Below are positions 47,901 to 61,050 of a stretch of 64,000 nucleotides of DNA, in pieces. Numbering within the stretch: the stretch's first letter is position 1; every line of letters starts with the position of its first letter. The notes beneath the pieces are model-generated. The model was given only the letters and a program-made list of their open reading frames with translations. It ran no database searches and was not told where the DNA came from. The position numbers were made by a program, and so were the translations under genes. This DNA is from Hyaloscypha bicolor E. Taxonomy: Eukaryota; Ascomycota; Leotiomycetes; Helotiales; Hyaloscyphaceae. The stretch is taken from assembly GCF_002865645.1 (NCBI RefSeq), contig NW_020194619.1, forward strand, positions 837,353 to 901,352. The letters run 5' to 3'.

Positions 47901-48866
47901 TATTAATTTACGTAAAGTCTTTAAGTCCTTATTCTACTAGGATTTAGAATATGGACTAATAGTAGATTTTGGAATACTATTACTAGCCGTATCCACTATT
48001 CTATTAGTAAAGTCTTTAGCTAATAGGTCTAGTTCATGGTTTCCAGGTATACTAGTAAGTGAAAAGGGCATATTATTAAGGCTACTAATAAGATAGCTTG
48101 TAAATTTAGCCCAGTCCGCTTTCCTAGTATTAAATCTGACTGGATTAGAACTAGAGCTATAAGTCGACTTACTAATAGTAAATAGTACCCCAAAGTAATC
48201 AGAACCTAAGTCTGGTAACACTTGCCAGTCTTTAATCTTAGTTACTATTCCACTAGTAGCAAAACTTAAGTCTAATACGGAAGGAGTAAACATATTAGAT
48301 CTATAGAAGGTACCTTCCCCTGGTTTATTTAATAGCCTTAGAGAATAGCTCTCTATATAGCTAATTAAATAGATTACATAACTGCTTTAAGGCCTTAGGG
48401 GATCCCACCAAGGATAATGTATATTAAAATCGCCTAGTAATAAAGAGCTATTAAAGAGAGTAGTAGGTAAAATGTCCTCTCTTAATATAGTTAATATACT
48501 ATTAGGGTCTTCTGGGTAAATTATATTATAGAAATTAATTAGCTGCATTTTTAGTATACCTAGACTTAAGTCTATAATTAGGCAATCTGGATTACTTAGT
48601 GAGTTTTGAGCTAGGCTAGCCTGTAATTCACGGGCTATGTAAATTAAGGTTCTAGGTCTCAAGGTACCGTAATTCGGGAGTATTTAATAATAGCTCGAGT
48701 ATATAATAGAATGATATTTCCGATTATTACTATCCCTTACTATTACCCATGGTTTCTGGATTACTAGGACTTTAATATCTAATTCTATAGCTGTTTGCAA
48801 GACGTTTTCAGTAGTAGTTCCATTATGATTTATATTAAATTATAGTACTTTTACGTAGTTACTCAT
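44889..48866 (-). pseudogene. LINE ORF2: endonuclease, reverse transcriptase, RNase H
   Basis: About 1,325 codons with stops and changes of Gln/Trp codons to stops. N-terminal AP endonuclease (about 48866-48000): VLQFNIN, the EP of the active site read as QKPW, and GDFNIHYPWWDP. RT (about 47750-46500): KTPGPD..., SLLNYLGKVSERILA, then YLDN at 46812-46823 where Y-x-D-D is expected. RNase H (about 45900-45450): YTDN and a VPGH..I.GNE.AD block. The C-terminal LRVLLHT block is typical of this clade. The protein would replicate the element by target-primed reverse transcription; the YLDN change and the stops make it inactive. Confidence 0.85.
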
Positions 48867-50605
48867 TAATAGTAATAGTAGGAATCGAAGTAGTGGCTTG
48901 CTTTATAGCTAAGTAGACTTCACATAGCTTAGAACTAGCTAAATATATAGTACTTAAGCAATTGGAGTATTTGGTAATTATGTAGGGGCATTTTTTATTC
49001 TTCTTTTTATAGATAGAGCAAAAATGGTTCTTAGTCACATAACTTTCCCTATATAGTAAATATATAGGTTCTCTTTTGTAAATAGAATCTAAGTGCCCGT
49101 ACCCTGCATACCTAGTATACTATATAGTACTAGAGATAGTATGATATTTTACTACCTTAGCAGAGATTCCGGCTATAAGAAGTCTATTTTTAATAGCTCT
49201 ATTAGCTTGGATCTCGGTAGGGAATGCCACTACTACTAAACCGGCTCGCTGGAGGCCTGAGTCTCTCTTTTCCTTAGAAGTGGCCCAATAAGGCTGGCTA
49301 ATAGGCTCTAGTCCTTTATTAAAGGTCTTGATTTCTTCTAGAACTAAGTCTATTCCTTCGGGTATATTGAATTCACGAATAGGTATACCGTAGATAATAA
49401 CTTTATACCATGGTTCCCCTTTTTGTATGCTTTTAACTAAGGGAAGCACCTCCTTTATAATCTTAATATTTGAAACCAGAAAATCAGAGTTAAACTCCGG
49501 GGTGGTATTTACTATAATATTACCCCTTGAGGAAAGAGAGACCATAGAGATTACTAGTCCCTTGATTCCCTTAGAGCGGAAAGCAGTATTAAGCGAATTG
49601 CGAGTAGAAATAGCTGAAAAGGAAGTAGCCTGCTCTATATAAGCTAGTAGGAAGATATATTTCCTAGAGAGGGCTGTGTTTTTAGTATTACGTATACTAT
49701 ATAGACTAGTATTACGAGTACTAGTATTAGTGCCACGAGTACTACCGCTACTAGTAAGTATACTAGTACTATTCCCTCCCTGATTTTTGGACTTAGTATA
49801 TGATACTAAAGTCTAGTCTAATACTGAGTTTGTGGGTTCTTGACTAGCTATACTAGCCCAAGTAGGCTTAGCTTATATAGCTTATATAGGCTTTGTAGGG
49901 GCAGTTTTTGCTTGTATTCTTGCTTGAATTTCGATCCGTTTAGTGGCATTTTCGAGGTTTGCTACTTGAGAGACTAGTAGAGTACTAGTATAGCGGATAC
50001 GGCCGAATTCAGTATATTCCCTGAAGATTTCTACTAGATCTAGTAGTCGAGATTATTAATTATAGGAAGTAGTAATACTAATAGCCTTGACTATTAGTTC
50101 CCGGGCTTGGCGAATTAGTAATTTAGCTTCGTTCAAAGCTTGGTTCTAATATTAGTAGTGGTTTCCGTGGTTTTGGTATTCCTTATTAATATTGCTATTA
50201 ATATTGCTCGAGCTAGGGCCACGCTTTAGCCCGTTTAGTGTGCGGCTCTGTCAATTCGCACTAGCCTGATTAAGCTAAGAAAAAGGGGCTGCGAGTTCGT
50301 TTGAGGATATGGGGTTCGTGGTTAAATCGAAGGCGAACTGGGAACCTGGGGGAAATCGAGGTAATGGGGGGCTAGTAGGTAGCTCTAGCTCCGAGCTAGG
50401 GCTCTCAGGGAGCTCTCCGAGGTCCTGGGGGTCGATATTAGGGGGGCTGGAGCCCGGGGGGTCAGGGGGGGCTATTTAGCCGGCTCTAGTTCTACTTATA
50501 GTAGGTTCTAGAGCCTGGGGCTAAAGGGAGTAAGTGTATGGAGTGAGTTCTGTAGGTAGGTGAAGTGTGTAACTAAAAGTAAGGGGGGTAAAAAACCGGA
50601 AAAAA
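48859..50605 (-). pseudogene. LINE ORF1 (gag-like) with three CCHC knuckles
   Basis: One frame can be followed from the 5' end of the element to 48859. The N-terminal third is Pro/Ser-rich (PPDPPGSSPPN, ELPTSPPLPRFPPG), then a helical RQARELIVKAIS / NLENATKRIEIQARIQ stretch. The conserved core includes VSLSSRGNIIV and WYKVIIYGIP. Three knuckles follow at about 49100-48950; the first has its first two Cys mutated to Tyr (YTRYAGYGHLDSI). Premature stops are CAA/CAG to TAA/TAG. No in-frame ATG near the start was found. Its stop overlaps the ORF2 start in ATGAGTAA (48866-48859). Confidence 0.8.
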
Positions 50606-50611
50606 AAGTTT

Positions 50612-51543
50612 GAGTATAGCTATTTATTTTTCCTAAAACTATTAGAAACCATAAAGATATTTCTAGTTTTCTATATAAAGAAGCTATAAAAAGACTCCCA
50701 GAATTCTTTACTAGGTTAAATAAACCCGGAACTACTTTTATTAATACTAGAGAATAGTAAATAAGAATATAGTATTAAACGGGTTATTATAGTTAAGCTA
50801 GTAAGAAATAGGCTAAAGTATAGAATCCAGTAGGTTAGTTAGGATAAAGATCTAGTATAATATTTAGCTTTAGTACTAAGTAATAGCCCCCTGGTTTTAT
50901 AGAGTTTCTATAATAATAATATTAATATACTAGGATTTCTATAAAACCTATAATACTAGCTAGACTATATAAAAAATAATACTTGTTTAGAATTATATAG
51001 AAATAATAATAAACCCTTCTAGGTTATATAGTAAAGGCACTAGCCTTTTATATATAATATTTATATCCGAGATACTAGTTTCATTTTAGAAAAAAACATA
51101 ATATGAAATTAGATGAATTAACGGCTTTTATAAAGCTCGGAAACGAGCTTATTATAAAGGAAAAAGTAATATTATAAAGGGAAGGGTAATATTATAAAGG
51201 AAAGAGTAATATTATAAAGGGAAGAGTAATATTATAAAGGGAAGAATAATATTATAAAGGGAAGGGTAATATTATAATTCCCAGATATCCGGTATCTGAG
51301 ATACCTTACTAGATATCAGATATCTCTTAGGTATATATAATATGGCTGCTTTATTAGAGAAATATACTTGAAATATACTAGAGATATTTAGAAGGCTAAG
51401 CCCCTTCGGGACTAGTATACTATAGGGTATATATATTCCCTTATAGCTTCCTATATTCTAGTTTTCTCTTTCTTAGCTTTGAATTATCTTTATAAGAGAC
51501 CTTTTACCTTATTTTCTAAGCCCTAAATACTATACCCGTAATA
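50612..51543 (+). mobile_element. Gypsy I 3' fragment with LTR (51270-51543)
   Basis: Collinear with 32945-33769 of Gypsy I: chromodomain region, purine tract and a 274-bp LTR. It is truncated on the left exactly at the LINE 5' end. It is less mutated than Gypsy I itself (e.g. ctatacccgtaata at the LTR end). Confidence 0.85.
51151..51277 (+). repeat. 20-bp repeat made of polypurine tract plus LTR start
   Basis: Five full copies and one partial copy of a taatattataaagggaagrg unit. The last one runs into the true LTR (tattataattccc from 51270). Gypsy I has only one such junction. Confidence 0.9.
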
Positions 51544-53122
51544 GCTATAATATAGTTTATATAAGTTATTAATTAGTATTTAAATAAGCTCGAATATTTT
51601 TTTTAAAGTCTTTTACTATTATAATTATTAAAGTAATAATATTTTATTTATCTAAATTTTAATTATAAAAACCGGGGCTTTTAAAGAAATTATAAATTTT
51701 TATATAGGCTTTTTTATATATATTAAGAGAGCTAGTTATTATAAAAATAGTTTTATACTAGTTCCTTTAATATAATAAAAAAAGCTCTTATTAGTACTTC
51801 TTTTAAAAGCTTTATATATTAGTAAATATTAAGAAAAATAATAAGTTTATAATTAAAACTATTATTAGTTCTATTATATTTTTATATCTTAGAATATATC
51901 TTTATTATTTCTCTAATAAGCTTTCTAGTAATAATAATAAATATTAATTAAGGGTTTTTTAAATATAATAAATCTAATAAAAATAATAAAAATAATAAAA
52001 ATAAAAGTAATAACTAACTTTAATTTAGAAAAAGTAAATAAATATCTTAATTTAATTAGCTAATTAACTAAGAATACTTAATTTCTTTTTATCTAGTTCT
52101 TTTTAGAATAAAATAAACTAATATAATAGATTTCTTTAGAAAATTTATTCTAATTAGGCTATTTTTAATAATATTAGTTTTATACTAAATATATATAATT
52201 TTTTTCTAAATAATATTAAATAAAAACTTTATTATAATAAGATATATATAGTTTTATTTAATATAAATACTATTATATTAAAAGTATTTTTAAAGAATTT
52301 ATAATTTAATATAACTATATTAATTAAAAATTATATTATTAAAGTTCTTAAAATTATTCTTAAATAAATCTTATAGGTTCTTATTAGAAATTCTATATAA
52401 GATATACTAATATAATTTAGTATTTAAATATTCCCGAAAATCTACTTTTATAATATTATTAGTATTAATTCTATTATTTTATTTCTTAATTAGCTTTTTT
52501 TTATTTTTTTATTTATATTAAATTAAGTTTAGTTTCTTTCTAATATATATATATATATAATTTATAATAAGAGATATTTAAAAATAAAGTAGTTTATAAT
52601 AGATTTATAGAAAGAATTTAGTAATAAAAATATCTAGATATTTAGATATCTAGTAAAGATATTACTTATTAGCTAATTCTTATCCTATTTAGGCCGCCTT
52701 ACTATACTTATTAGTTATAATAACTCCGATATACTACTAACTCCGATATTTTATATAATTAATTAAATATTAATATAATTATATAAGATATTATAATAAA
52801 ATTTTTATATTATTATAGAGCTTATTTAGCCCGTTAAAATAATATAATATAGGCCTTATATAACCTGTTTTAGCCTTTATAATATAGAAATAAATATTAA
52901 TTTTTAGGCTAAAATTATTATATTATTTTTATTTTTATTATATATTAAGAATTAAATACAGGAATTACTCTTTATTTTATATAGTATTAGTTTCTTTAGC
53001 CTCTTATTAATATTACATACTAGCCTATATACTAGTTTCCGTACTTTAGGTATTAATAGTATTAATCTTATACTTTCTTTTCCTAGGCTTCTTTTCCTAA
53101 ATAAGTAATTCTTATCTTCTAG
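51544..53122. other. RIP-degraded DNA, not assigned
   Basis: AT-rich with stops in all frames. No element ends identified. The right end could belong to the pogo-like element at 61051, split by Gypsy III, but this is not shown. Confidence 0.4.
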
Positions 53123-53238
53123 CCTTCTATTATATTATTTAATATAGCTAGCTAATACGACTATCTTTATAATTAGTTCCTGCCTATAAAGGCTATTAAT
53201 TAATTAACTTCTATATATATTAATGTTTTATTATAATA

Positions 53239-56200
53239 AATAGTAATAATTGTCTTATTATTTATTTAATAACTTGACTAGAGATCTTTAGTAAAACCGA
53301 GTTCGTTTTCTATTATCTAAAACCATCCAAAACTATCTAATTAAGTTATTATTAACTATTATCTAACTGGCTAATTTATAAACAGGAATACTTAATAATA
53401 ATATAATTATTACTAGATGACTTTATTAAGCTTATATACTAATTATATAGCTTCCGAGTAATAAAGTATAAATATACTAAAAGAATAAAGGTTATTAATA
53501 ATATTATTAATAGACTTATTACTATATATCCTTACTTCTCGGTTATATAATATACTTTAGAAAGCCGCTATAGTTATTCCTTGTCTATAGATCTAGTTAT
53601 ATTCGTTCCTCTATTAACTAATTCATATTCCTCTAATTAGGTAATTAATAGATTAAAATTAGGAGAGGCTATATAAAGATTTAGTACTTTTTATAATAAA
53701 TATATATCAGATACTTTTTAGATATTATCTATAAACAGAAGTAGTATTTAGAATACTTATTCTAGTAACTAATAAGTCGAGTTTATACTACTAAGTAATA
53801 TTATAGAAGAAATACTATAGAGGACTGAAATACTAGACGGAACCCAGATAAAAGAAGAGGCCGGTACCTAGTAAGATAAGTAATTCCTGCTATTACCCGA
53901 AATAGTATCCGAAATTATAAATTTAATTAATATGGCCCTTAATACCCGGGATAAATAGTATTAATAAGAACGAGCTAATACGGGAGTCGGCTTAGGGGAA
54001 GCTAATGGCCTTGAATTAAATAAATAAAGCTCTTTTAGTTAGAATAATATTAGTTAAAATAATTTTAATTAGAATAACTTTATTTACGGATTTAGTAATA
54101 ACTTTAGCTAAGTAAATACTAGTAGTATTTCTATATATTAGTTACTAGAAGATATCGGATTTTTTAATCCTATATTACTAGACGAGATTAATTATAAATA
54201 TTAGGGTAAGACTATAATATAAAAAAACATTTATTTTTTTATTAACTTATTTAAGTTTAATATATAAAAAGAAAGAAATATAATTATTTAAGGAAACCTA
54301 TATTTCTGTCTTTAAGATATTATATAATAGTAATATATAGAAGAAATTAAAGAAATTACTTGATTTATATTTTACTTTATACTAGAGGATATTAAAGTTT
54401 GGGCTAAGGCTCTTATTAACTAGTTTAAAAACTTTATATTAATAATAATAATAAACTATTTATAGAAATTTATATATAGAATAATACTATAAAAGGCCGA
54501 GATATATATATCTATATAGCTATAGTAATAAGATATACTAAGGTAGCAAAAATAGAAAAGCTATACTAGTAGCTATCTTATATCTATAATAACCTAGATC
54601 CCGAATTCCGACTATAAATTATAGCTTTAGACAAAAAAACTATAGTCTCAAAATAGCTAAAGAATCTAGTAATAAAGCAGAAAGTATAATATAATATACT
54701 AGTAATAAGAATATATATCTGCTATATATAAAAGCTATTATACTTTAATTATAAAAATACTAATTCTCGAGAAAGCTAGAGATATAATAACTAATATTAA
54801 AACTCTGGCTTCTAATTCTTTATTTCCTGGCTATAATAATAGACTTGGCTATAGTAAATATAGAAGCTATAAGGGCTAGTATATAGTAATACTAATAATA
54901 GATAGAATAAACTACTATTACTAGCCCGGCCTTATAATTTACTTATAATATCTTATAGAGATAATTAAGAGAACTCTCGGGTTTATTTTAAAGAGCTATA
55001 TTCTAAGCAGGAATATATAAAGTAATATTATAGATATTACTAATATAGAAAAGAAGCTAATTATAAATTAGATTATATTAATATCCCGGAGAATTATAAT
55101 ATGAAATATAATAAAGAATTAGAAAAAAGTAGCTATATTATAATAGAGAAATTCATATATTTATCTTTTTCTAATAATAATAGAAATAAACTATAAAATA
55201 CTAGCTATCTAGCTATAACTAATATAATTAATTTATATATATATAAAAAGTATAAAGAACCCTTTTTTTTAGATAAAAATATTTAAATATATCTTTATAA
55301 ATACTTATAATAAATAGATATTAAAAACTTTACTAACTCTAATAGGCCTTAATATTATTAAAGTAAAGCTATATAAATATAATAATAAGAATAACTATAT
55401 TATATATACTTATATAAAACTACTAATCCGATTTTTACTAAGCTAAATAAAGAAGTTACATTATATTAATACTAGATATATTTGGCTAGTTATTAGAGAA
55501 AGCTAGTTAAAGAACTATATAGAAATAATTTATAATAATTTATAAAAGATATTCTTTAAGAATATTATAAGTAAGTTTATATTAATAGGATATATAATCT
55601 TTCCTATATATATTATAAGTAAACTAGATAGAGAAAAATAACTCGAAAAGATTTTTATTATAGCCTAGATAATAACTTAGCTAGAACCTGGCCTATTACT
55701 TAATATAAAGTTCCTTTAGTAAATATTATTTATTATTAATTACTAAAACTTAATACTTATTATTAGGGTATATAAAGATCTTATTATAAATATTATAATA
55801 ATTAACTATTTCCCTAAAATTAATTATAATATACTAGTTATATAAAAAGTTATTATACTACTATATTCTATAATATTTATTTTTACTAACTATAAACTAG
55901 TTCTAGTAAATAGAATATATTTCTTTAAAAAGTATTATATAGGAATATAAAATACTATTCTTAATTATATAAATTTTATAAGTATTACTAATAATTCTAA
56001 TATAGTAAAAATAATATTCCCGGATATAAAACTCGAGAAGTTAAAAGATATAAAAAAATAAGTATTTTATATAATAGAAAGTATTTATAATAATAGATAT
56101 ATAGAATATTAAATAGAGAAGTCTCCTAATAACTCTAGTAATAATAAGAAGCTATTCTAGAAATAATAATAATATAACTTTAATATTAATAAGCTAGAAA

Positions 56201-59200
56201 ATATCCCTGAAATTATATATAAAAATAGTATTTATATTTATAATATTAACTCTAATATAATAATAGTATTATATAACCTTATTAGCTATTACTAGGAATA
56301 TTAGTTGGATTATAATCCTATTAATATACTATAAGAAGATTATATAAGAATATTACTTATAGAAAGCTAGTAGAATAAATAAATTATATAAAAGAAGTTC
56401 TTTATTAGTATTAAGTATAAAGCTATTATTAATTACGTTTTTAATAATTTATAGGAAAGAAATAAAATAAAATATATTATAGGACTAATTCTCTTTATAA
56501 TACTAGTATTTATTATTACTAAGAAATACCTAGTTATTAACTTATATATTATAAATAAACTTATAATCCCTAATACTTATCCTATATTTTTATAGTCTAA
56601 TCTTATTAATATACTTTAAGGAAAGAAGGCTATATCTATTATAAATAGCTTCTAGTTCTTTTACTAATTTCTTATTACTAAAAAGTATTATAATTACTTT
56701 ATAGTAATTAGCTATAGGAAACTAGAATAATTAAATATTATTCTAATAGGTTTCTATAACTTAGTCTAATATATATAGTACTTTATAAATAAGTAATTAT
56801 AGATATATACTTACTTTATATAAAACTTTATTAATAATATTATTATTTTCTTAGATATAATAGAATAATATATTTATTACTTAGAAATAGTTCTTTAACT
56901 TTTTTCTAAGCTTTAACTTTTTCTTTCTATAAAAAAGTTATTTATTAAATATACCTTAGTAAGATTACTTAGCTATCTTATTAATACCCTAGATATATTA
57001 ATAACTAAGAATAAAGTTATAGTATTTAAGAATATTAAGTTTCTAGTAATCTTAAAAGTACTAGAAATATATATTAGTATAACTAGATAGCTATAATTAT
57101 ATTTACTAAGCTATACTTAGGTTATTAAGCTAATATAGTAATAAAAAATAGTATTACTTAAGATAGAAAAAGAAATAGAAATAATAAGAAAGAAATATTA
57201 TAGCTATATTACTAAAACTACTTATATATCTATATTTATAAAAGAGAAAGCCTTTAAAGCTTTTTAAGAAATACTAATAAAGCTAAGATTTCTTATATAT
57301 TTCTTTCTAGAAAAGATCTTATTTCTTAACCTAAATGCTTTAATAAAGCAAGGCTTTATAATTATAGTTTTTTATCTTATATTAGGTATTTAACTAATAA
57401 AAATAATTACTAAGCTATTAGTAAAATATATATAACTAGTAATATTTATAAGCAAGCTATTAAGTACTATAGAAAAGTATTATTATATTACTAAACTAGA
57501 AGTTATAGAACTAGTATAGGCTTATTAGAAGCTCTATCTAATAATCTAATCTAGTAACTATCCCGTTATTATTCTTACTAATTATATATTAATAAGAAGT
57601 ATATATAAATAAATGAATTTAAATACTTCTAATATCTCTAAAGCAAATATAAGACTAGTATATATATCTATTTACTTATCCTAATTTAATCTAGATATTA
57701 GATATTATCTGGATAAGCTAAATAGGTATTATTTCTAATATATTCTTATAATTAAAAGCTATAAAATAATAAGATATCTTAGTAAATAATAAACTAGAAT
57801 ATATTTTATTTATAATAAAAACTATTATATATCCTAATTTCAAGACGAAATTAATTAAAGAATTATATACTAACCTAAAGTTTATATATATACTTTAATT
57901 TCTTAGTATTTTAGAAAGAGATTTCTTTCTGAAATAAGTAAAGAAAAATAATATAGTATTTTATATTAAGAACGAATTCCTATATTATATTATTAGTACT
58001 TGCCTTTATTTATATATTTCTAATATAGTTACTAAGGAAATAATTAGTATAGCCTATAACTATTTCTATTTTAGTATAAAAAAAATACTTTATAAACTAA
58101 ATAATTTCTATATTTCTTAGCTTAAAAAATAATTTAAAGAATATATTCTTTATTATCTCATATACTTACTTAATTAAATATTTAGGGAATACTTATATAG
58201 CGGATTATAACTAATTAAGATAATCTTAGTTTCGTACTATATTATTATTATAGATTTCATAATAGTATTACTAATAATTCTAGTAATTAGCTTATAGAAA
58301 ATTAATAAATATAACTTTTTTAATTATCTAATAATATAATCTTATAATATAAGTAAGAAAATATTACTTATTTTAGGATATAATATATATTTGACTAAAG
58401 ATTAGGCTATAATTTATATAATTTTTTAGCTATTACTTAATTAAGATATTTCACGAGAAATAATCTCTAATAAAAACTATAAATTCGTCTCTAATTTCTA
58501 GAGAGATATATTTTATTATTTAAAAATAAAACTTCTTATATTAATAATATAATATTTATAAATAAATAGTATTTTCGAAAGAAAAAACCAGACTATAAAG
58601 ATTAGTCTATAGTATATTATTTTTCTTTATCTAGACTAATCTTAGTTTATAAAGATTATTTCCTTCTAATTAGCCCTAAATAATACCTGGATAGCTATAA
58701 TTTAAATATTACTAAATAAGTATATTAGTAGCTTTTATTTAGCTATAAACCTATTTCTTCTAGTAAATAATACCGAGAATAAATAACTTAATATAATCCG
58801 AAAACTATAATAATATAATATATAAATTATTATAGACTTTACTAATAATATTACTAAATAGTACTATAATATAAAGTATAAGCCAATTATAATAAATATT
58901 AAAGATCTGGTTTACCTGAGACTATATAAGAAATATTATTTTTCGGGCTACCTAAATAGAAAACTAATAAAATAATAAACGGGACTTTTTAAAATACTTT
59001 ATTAGATTAGAAAATTAGTATATAAATTAGAACTCCTTTAATAATAGAAGATATATCCCCTAATCTCTATTACTTATCTAGAACTTGCCCTAAAAAGCAA
59101 AGACTTATATAAATAAGAATCTATTTAAGAAAAAGAACTAGTAAAGAATATCTAGGGTAATAATAAGAACTAGTAAAATTAGGAGCTCAAATATATTATA

Positions 59201-59400
59201 AATAAAAAAATAGTGAAATATAGCAGGTAAAACTATATTAAGTACTTAGTAAAATATATAAAATAGAGAAATAAGTATAATAACTAGTAACTAGTAAAGG
59301 TTCTTAGTAATATATTAGAACTAGTAATAGATTATAAAAAGTAATTAGGAATGATTCCTATAAAGAAATATAATTAACTAGTAAGAAATACTAAATAGTA
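53239..59400 (+). pseudogene. Gypsy III gag-pol relic
   Basis: Blocks are recognisable in order but every frame is broken. In RT, the Asp-Asp pair is Asn-Asn. The RNase H-to-integrase spacing is normal. The C-terminal block near 59200 (IINKKIVKY...YIKYLVKYI) fits a chromodomain. Confidence 0.75.
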
Positions 59401-59639
59401 ATTATAAAGTAATAATTATTATTACTAAATATATATATAAGAAATATTATTATATTTCCGTAGCTATATACTAGTATAAACTAGGATATTTGTTTTCCTT
59501 ATAACTAAAGAAGTATTTCCTTAATACTAAATATTATAGAATATATATAATAATAGTAATTACTATAATTATTATATTATTATATAGAAAAATACTATAT
59601 AACTTACTATTATTATTATTATAGTATTTCTTATACTAA

Positions 59640-60830
59640 TTAAAGGCATTTTATTATTATAACTAGTATATTACCAAGTTTATAAGAAGCTAGAAAAGAA
59701 TAATACTCCTACTAATAAGAACTTTAAGAACTTCTTTAATACTATTAGTAATCCCGAAAATTACTCAAGAATTTAGATATTACTAGACAAGTATCTAAAA
59801 GAATAAAATACTTTTATAATATATATTAAGAAGATATATAAGTTCGTTCTTAAGATAGCTAAGCTAGTATATAATAAAGAAGATAATAATAATAATAATA
59901 TTCTTACTCTAGTTAAATGCCGTCCTAATAAACTATCTAAAAAGATTAATAAATAAAAGCTATATTTTATTTCTCTCGAGAATCCCGAAAAGAACAAATA
60001 TAACCAGGATATGAACGAGAATACTAATAATAGAAACCCTAAAAAAAAGCATAAGATTAATATCTTTACTAATAATAACTAAGATATTCCTGTAGTTATA
60101 TTACTAAAAACCCCGAAAACTATTCCTAAGATAAAGAAACCAAGTCTAATAAAGATAGCTATATACTATAAAAAAGTAATCCGAGCTAATATAAATGTAA
60201 TTCTTCTTATAATTATACTATTTAATAATATAAAGCTACTAGTTAAGATTATCTAAGAAAAGCATAATTTAAAGAAAAGTAATATTAATAATATTACTAT
60301 AAGAGTTAAAAAGACTTATTAGTCGAATATTATTAATTATATAATAAGAGTCTTTTATAGTAATAATATTAAAGTTATTTCTATTTATAATTACTTATTA
60401 CTTATTCTTAATAATACTAAGATAGAGAAAATTCGAAAATAGTTCTTAATATAGATAAGTAAGGAATATCCCTAAATTTAATCTAATTTAATTAGCTTTA
60501 AAAGTTATATTAGCCCTTAGTATATAGTATTAGAGACTAGTAATAACATATTTATATTATTACTAAAGGCAAAAAAGACTAAGAAAAAGATATTTATAAA
60601 GAAGGCTATAAAGAACGAGATTACCGAACCTATTCAAAAATAATAATTTAAAGTCTTACCGGAATAGGCCTGCCTTAGTAATAAAAGATTTAAGAGTAAA
60701 AGTAAAGAGAAAAAGAACTAGCCTACGGGCTATATTCTTAGTAATAATAGTTTATCTAAGGAGAAGTTAGTAAACGAAGAATAGAGTAATAGAAAACAGA
60801 AAGAAATAAACTTTATAATATAGTATTTTG
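59640..60830 (+). pseudogene. Extra ORF relic between Gypsy III pol and its 3' LTR
   Basis: A frame of about 390 codons with unusually few stops: it starts near NKNFKNFFNTISNPENY, contains RNPKKKHK and other Lys-rich patches, and ends near LSKEKLVNEE. Typical Gypsy elements have nothing here. I recognise no family. It might be a second gag-like or nucleic-acid-binding ORF, or captured sequence. The high Lys/Asn content is partly an effect of RIP. Confidence 0.5.
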
Positions 60831-61050
60831 CTTTTCTTTTCTTTTCTCTTTTTTTTTAATCTTCTTTTATACTTATATATAATTATTCTTTTTATAATAA
60901 AGTATATTATTAATTTCTTTTTATAACGGGTACCTATTACGTTATTTAATATAGCTAGCTAATATAACTATTTTTATAATTAGTTCCTGCCTATAAAGGC
61001 TATTAATTAATTAACTTCTATATATATTAATATTTTATTATAATACCTTT

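Larger units (their letters stand above)
44651..50605 (-). mobile_element. Tad1-like LINE, mildly RIP-mutated
   Basis: Non-LTR retrotransposon: poly(A) tail seen as T-run 44651-44669, 3' UTR, ORF2 (44889-48866), ORF1 (48859-50605), and 5' end at about 50605. Its base composition is far less AT-rich than the neighbouring elements, and several frames of 90-184 codons stay open, so it is one of the youngest insertions. The Tad1 clade (fungal, ORF1 with CCHC knuckles, ORF2 with endonuclease-RT-RNase H) is inferred from domain order. Confidence 0.85.
53128..61045 (+). mobile_element. Gypsy III: RIP-inactivated Ty3/Gypsy with 111-bp LTRs
   Basis: 7,918 bp with short LTRs at 53128-53238 and 60935-61045 (same length; RIP form of TGTTAC...AACA) and target duplication ccttc (53123-53127) versus ccttt (61046-61050), one transition apart. 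Internal: gag about 53700-55200; RT about 56450-57100 with FINN at 56827-56838 in place of Y/F-x-D-D; RNase H about 57250-57830 ending in a RY..GKLNR relic; integrase about 58000-58900; chromodomain-like block about 59170-59380; then an extra frame before the 3' LTR. Confidence 0.83.
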
